Shown here: positions 61,076-64,000 of the stretch, piece after piece
Layout of the letters: each line of letters opens with the position of its first letter
Position numbering within the stretch: the first letter of the stretch is position 1
Assembly: GCA_025024175.1 (NCBI GenBank)
Contig: QCXZ01000064.1
Location: 186,001 to 250,000 of the forward strand
Direction of reading: 5' to 3'
Source of the DNA: Rhyzopertha dominica
Taxonomy: Eukaryota; Arthropoda; Insecta; Coleoptera; Bostrichidae
DNA: 64,000 bases
Translations under genes and position numbers: made by a program
The notes under the pieces: generated by a model
The model's input: only the letters and a program-made list of their open reading frames with translations
The model's database searches: none
What the model was told of the DNA's origin: nothing

Positions 61076-62910
61076 ATGGATGTTCCCATTGCACTACCAT
61101 TAAACGATGGGTTAAATTTCCAGATGGAAGACAATTGCTCAGTGCAGGTGGCTGTGCGAATCCGTCCCCTTATACCAAGTGAAGTCGAGAAACGCTGTCA
61201 ATCAGTCATCAGGGTCATTCCTGATCTGCAGCAGGTTCAAATCGCTGACAGAGCCTTTACATATAACCACGTCATTGATTCGGACACAAATCAGGATGTT
61301 TTCTATGCATTGTGTATCGAAAACAAAATCAAGGAACTGTTTAAAGGGTAAGTTTCATTTGAGTAAGAATTTAGATGGCAGTGCCATCTGTCAGCATTAC
61401 ACTGACATGATGACAAAGCCACCTAACTGTCTAAACGGGTACTACTTCCTAAAGGAAGTGACCTGTTTGTTATGCACCTCCATACTTCAATTTGACAGCA
61501 CGGCCCCACGGCACTTTTTGCATTGTTTATGAATATGATTTTGAAAAAATTTTTTTTTTCATTGTTTTTTCCTCTTATTTTGTATACCTACACAAGACAT
61601 TCAGTGTTAATAACCGATTTGTATTTTTATAGTATCTAAATTTGTCAAATTTTAATAATACAACAGTTGTATTCACATCACATTTAATGAGTTTTGAATA
61701 TCAGAAACTGTGATAGTATGCAACATTTGTGAAATATAGTTTCTTAATTAATTAATTGTAAAAAAATATGTTCTGTTTATACTAATGGTACAGATTTTAA
61801 TTGAAACATGCCAATTTAAAAATAGTAATATGTATCCCTGTCTCTCAGAATTCAGACAAGTAAATATTTACCATATGGCTGAGCTAAAAAAGGTATTGTT
61901 TAATTTGTAACATACAAATGATACTAATTTGTTTGCTGATTGTGAGTTTATAATTTTTAAACAAAAAATCTATATTGACAAATACAAGTAATATCTTTTG
62001 TTAAATTAAAATCTGTAGATACAACGTAACAGTCCTGGCATATGGCCAAACGGGCTCGGGAAAAACTTACACAATGGGCACCACGTACAGCGAAGATGGA
62101 GATCAGAATGGCGTGATACCCCGGGCTATGAATCAAATATTCAACATATGCCGGGATAACTTCCTCTACGATTTCACTATAAGCGTCTCTTTTACGGAAC
62201 TGTACCAAGAGGTCCTGTATGATCTGTTGGCCGAGAAACCTAGGGAGCAAACGGCACTCGACATTCGAGAGGATGCTAAAGGTGCCACTGTCCTTCCCGG
62301 AGTGCAAGAGGTCGTCGTAAACAGTCCGCAGGAGGCTCTTAAATGTTTAATGAGAGGTTCGTTGCGCCGTGCCACCAGCGCGACGAACATGAACCTGCAG
62401 AGCTCTCGCAGCCATGCCATATTCACCATCAACATAGCTATGGAAAACAAAAAAGAGACGTAAGTATGGTCTAGTAGAACGGTGCATTGTAACATTATTA
62501 TTTTAGTACCGGTTCATATGTACATGTCAATTTACAGCTTATTTCATACAACTTTGATATCACTCCATCATCTTGTGTGCGGTCCTTGTATTTTTGCAAC
62601 AGTTCTGCCTCAAAAGTATTATTAGTAGTAAACCAACTTTAGTATTAAAATGAATTATTCTTTAAGACATACCGGTCTATTTTGAAGTTTCTTTGTGTTA
62701 GGAATCAAAATAAAACAGCCAAATTCCACATAGTCGATTTGGCGGGCTCGGAACGGCCAAAAAAAACAGGTGCTGTAGGACAGACGTTCAGAGAAGGCAT
62801 CAACATCAATAAAGGCCTGCTAATTCTCGGAAACGTGATATGTGCACTTGCCGACGACAAGGGAGCACATGTCCCTTATAGGGATAGTAATTTGACGCGG
62901 CTTCTCAAAG
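61076..62910 (+). CDS. kinesin-4 family motor (KIF4/KLP3A-like), 5' part only
   Basis: Plus-end-directed chromokinesin motor that shapes the anaphase central spindle. Three exons, 61076-61347, 62019-62459 and 62702-62910, join with matching phases (donors GTAAGT, GTAAGT, GTAAGA; acceptors GTAG, GTTAG) to 307 residues. The motor starts [11 protein letters not shown]. The P-loop GQTGSGKT is at 100-107, switch I SSRSH at 219-223 and switch II DLAGSE at 250-255. [19 protein letters not shown] and [13 protein letters not shown] follow. [13 protein letters not shown] resembles Drosophila Klp3A more than KIF21. The last exon ends one base into a codon, so the gene continues right of the window. The ATG is the first in frame; residues 1-22 precede the motor. 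Intron 1 is 671 bp, intron 2 is 242 bp and intron 3 exceeds 1 kb with a transposon in it. Confidence 0.93.
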
Positions 62911-63055
62911 GTAAGACTGCTCAGTATGATTTTTAATTAAATTAATTAATTAAATGCTAGAAACTCTAAGAAAAAAAAACTCTCAAGTTTAACAAGAATA
63001 ATTAATTCTTCTAAAGAAAATATTCTTAAAGTGAACTTCCACTTTATTTTTACAA

Positions 63056-63098
63056 TTGTAAAGCGCTTTCGGCTACATGTTAGCCATCGTCAGTACAA
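63056..63098 (-). ncRNA. candidate minimal hammerhead ribozyme
   Basis: On the minus strand the 43 nt read, in order: stem I strand UUGUA; core CUGACGA (consensus CUGANGA); one extra U; stem II GGCUA, loop ACAUG, UAGCC; GAAA; self-complementary GCGC (minimal stem III); UU at the expected cleavage position; stem I strand UACAA. Stem I (UUGUA/UACAA) and stem II (GGCUA/UAGCC) are perfect five-pair helices. A palindromic, very short stem III is typical of the dimer-acting hammerheads carried by Penelope-like elements, and a PLE remnant lies next to it. The extra U before stem II departs from the simplest consensus. It is antisense to the neighbouring PLE coding remnant. Confidence 0.5.
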
Positions 63099-63124
63099 AA
63101 ATTAAAAGGAAACTAACACACTTC

Positions 63125-63984
63125 TATAAAATTCAGCTATGAAACAGAAATTAATAATCAAATTTCCTTTTTAGATTTATTAATTTCACGTAACGAATTT
63201 TCTTTTTACCTTTCTTTAGAAATTTTTAGAAAATCTACTTGTACAGACGTTATTTCTTATTTTTCTTTACACCCTTATGCACACAAAATGGCTGTTTTTC
63301 ATTCACTTTTTAATCGACTTTTTAAATTACCTCTGTTATTAAATGCTTTCGAAAAAGAATTGGGTGTAATACTACAAATTGCTTTCAATAACAATTTTCC
63401 TAATTATTTAATAGAAAAACTTTATTTTAAGTATTTGACAAAATTTAAATTTTCTTTCTGTACCACTTATTTGGATGAAAAAGTTAAGGTTTGGTTTCCT
63501 CTTAAGTTTGCTGGTCAAGTCTCAGTTAGCCTATCTAAATTATTTTCTTTTAATGGAATAAATATTGCTTTTTCTACCGTAGGCAGTGTGTTTTCCCGTT
63601 TTGTCCGTAGTAAAGATCAAATTTCAGTTTTAAATAATTCAGGCGTTTGAAGTTTTTCATGTAATGATTGCAATTCAGTTTATATTGGACAAACCGGAAG
63701 ATCCTTTTTAACTACAGGTAAAGAACATTTGAAACAATTTGAAAAGTATAAAAATACAGATTCAAATTCACAAATTCTTCGTTAGCGAACCATTTATTAG
63801 TAAATAAACACACTGCCACGCTAGACAATCTAAATTCATTACATTTGTGTAGTAAATCATCTAAATTAAATTATTTGGAAATTTTAGAGCTTTATAAAAT
63901 TATTAACAAACAAAATTTTACTATTCTAAATGATTTTTGTAATTTCAATTGTCCTATTCTAAATTCTTTGTTTGATCTAAATTA
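63125..63984 (+). mobile_element. Penelope-like element remnant: RT C-terminus plus GIY-YIG region, in kinesin intron 3
   Basis: A nearly open frame shows INNQISFLDLLISRNEFSF, then RKSTCTDVISYFSLHPYAHK, then FNRLFKLPL and INIAFSTVGSVFSRFV, the palm-end and thumb of a PLE reverse transcriptase. After a TGA at 63648-63650 it continues in frame as SFSCNDCNSVYIGQTGRSF, the CxxC-linked start of the GIY-YIG endonuclease domain, then KEHLKQFEKYKN. A frameshift near 63783 leads into a C-terminal stretch ending at a TAA near 63984. The TGA replaces what is usually a Tyr codon. The copy is inactive but not very old. It sits in sense orientation within the kinesin intron. Confidence 0.8.
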
Positions 63985-64000
63985 ATGTTTCGTTTGAGTT

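Overview
This is a 64 kb piece of an AT-rich animal nuclear genome. It comes from an insect, probably a holometabolous one and perhaps a beetle; the order is my inference and is weak. Evidence for a eukaryote: coding sequence is split by short introns with GT..AG borders, there are AATAAA poly(A) signals, and the proteins are typical metazoan ones (SMUG1, ADAT2, HEXIM, INTS11, SEC13, ATP synthase coupling factor 6, a kinesin-4). Single N bases occur throughout. There are no operons, CRISPR arrays or bacterial signals.

Positions 1-42,900 are gene-poor and rich in transposon remains. The largest structure is a 10.8 kb element (4998-15823). It has inverted terminal arms of about 1.65 and 1.9 kb, begins with AG, and is flanked by a 6-bp duplication TACTTA, which is the Polinton/Maverick-type signature, yet it carries no recognisable gene. 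Each arm contains a tRNA-like sequence and a tandem array of ~215-bp units. The interior consists of decayed ~0.65 kb repeats, into which a 1.6 kb solo LTR inserted (TSD ATAT). That LTR carries its own minisatellite. Further right are a broken jockey/CR1-like LINE (21.3-22.5 kb), a perfect 84-bp-arm hairpin with a 12-bp TSD (29.5 kb), an intact FLYWCH + MULE-type transposase ORF (31.7-33.0 kb), LINE and Penelope-like (PLE) reverse transcriptase fragments (36-42 kb), and a four-unit 294-bp satellite in an A-B-A-B pattern (37.9-39.05 kb).

Positions 42,900-64,000 are the gene-dense part. In order: a secreted six-cysteine, proline-rich repeat protein (minus strand, three exons, TATA box); SMUG1 uracil-DNA glycosylase and ADAT2 tRNA adenosine deaminase (plus strand, one nucleotide apart, apparently one dicistronic transcript); HEXIM (minus, single exon); INTS11, the Integrator endonuclease (plus, three exons); SEC13 (minus, four exons); mitochondrial ATP synthase coupling factor 6 (minus, two exons); and the first three coding exons of a kinesin-4/KLP3A-like motor (plus), which continues past the window. 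The last visible intron of the kinesin holds a PLE remnant (RT thumb plus GIY-YIG region). Next to it, on the opposite strand, is a 43-nt sequence that fits a minimal hammerhead ribozyme.

The housekeeping genes serve nucleic-acid maintenance and transcription (SMUG1, ADAT2, HEXIM, INTS11), secretion and nuclear pores (SEC13), respiration (coupling factor 6) and mitosis (kinesin-4). I see no shared pathway apart from the SMUG1-ADAT2 coupling and the HEXIM-INTS11 neighbourhood, both of which concern nucleic-acid deamination or Pol II pausing.
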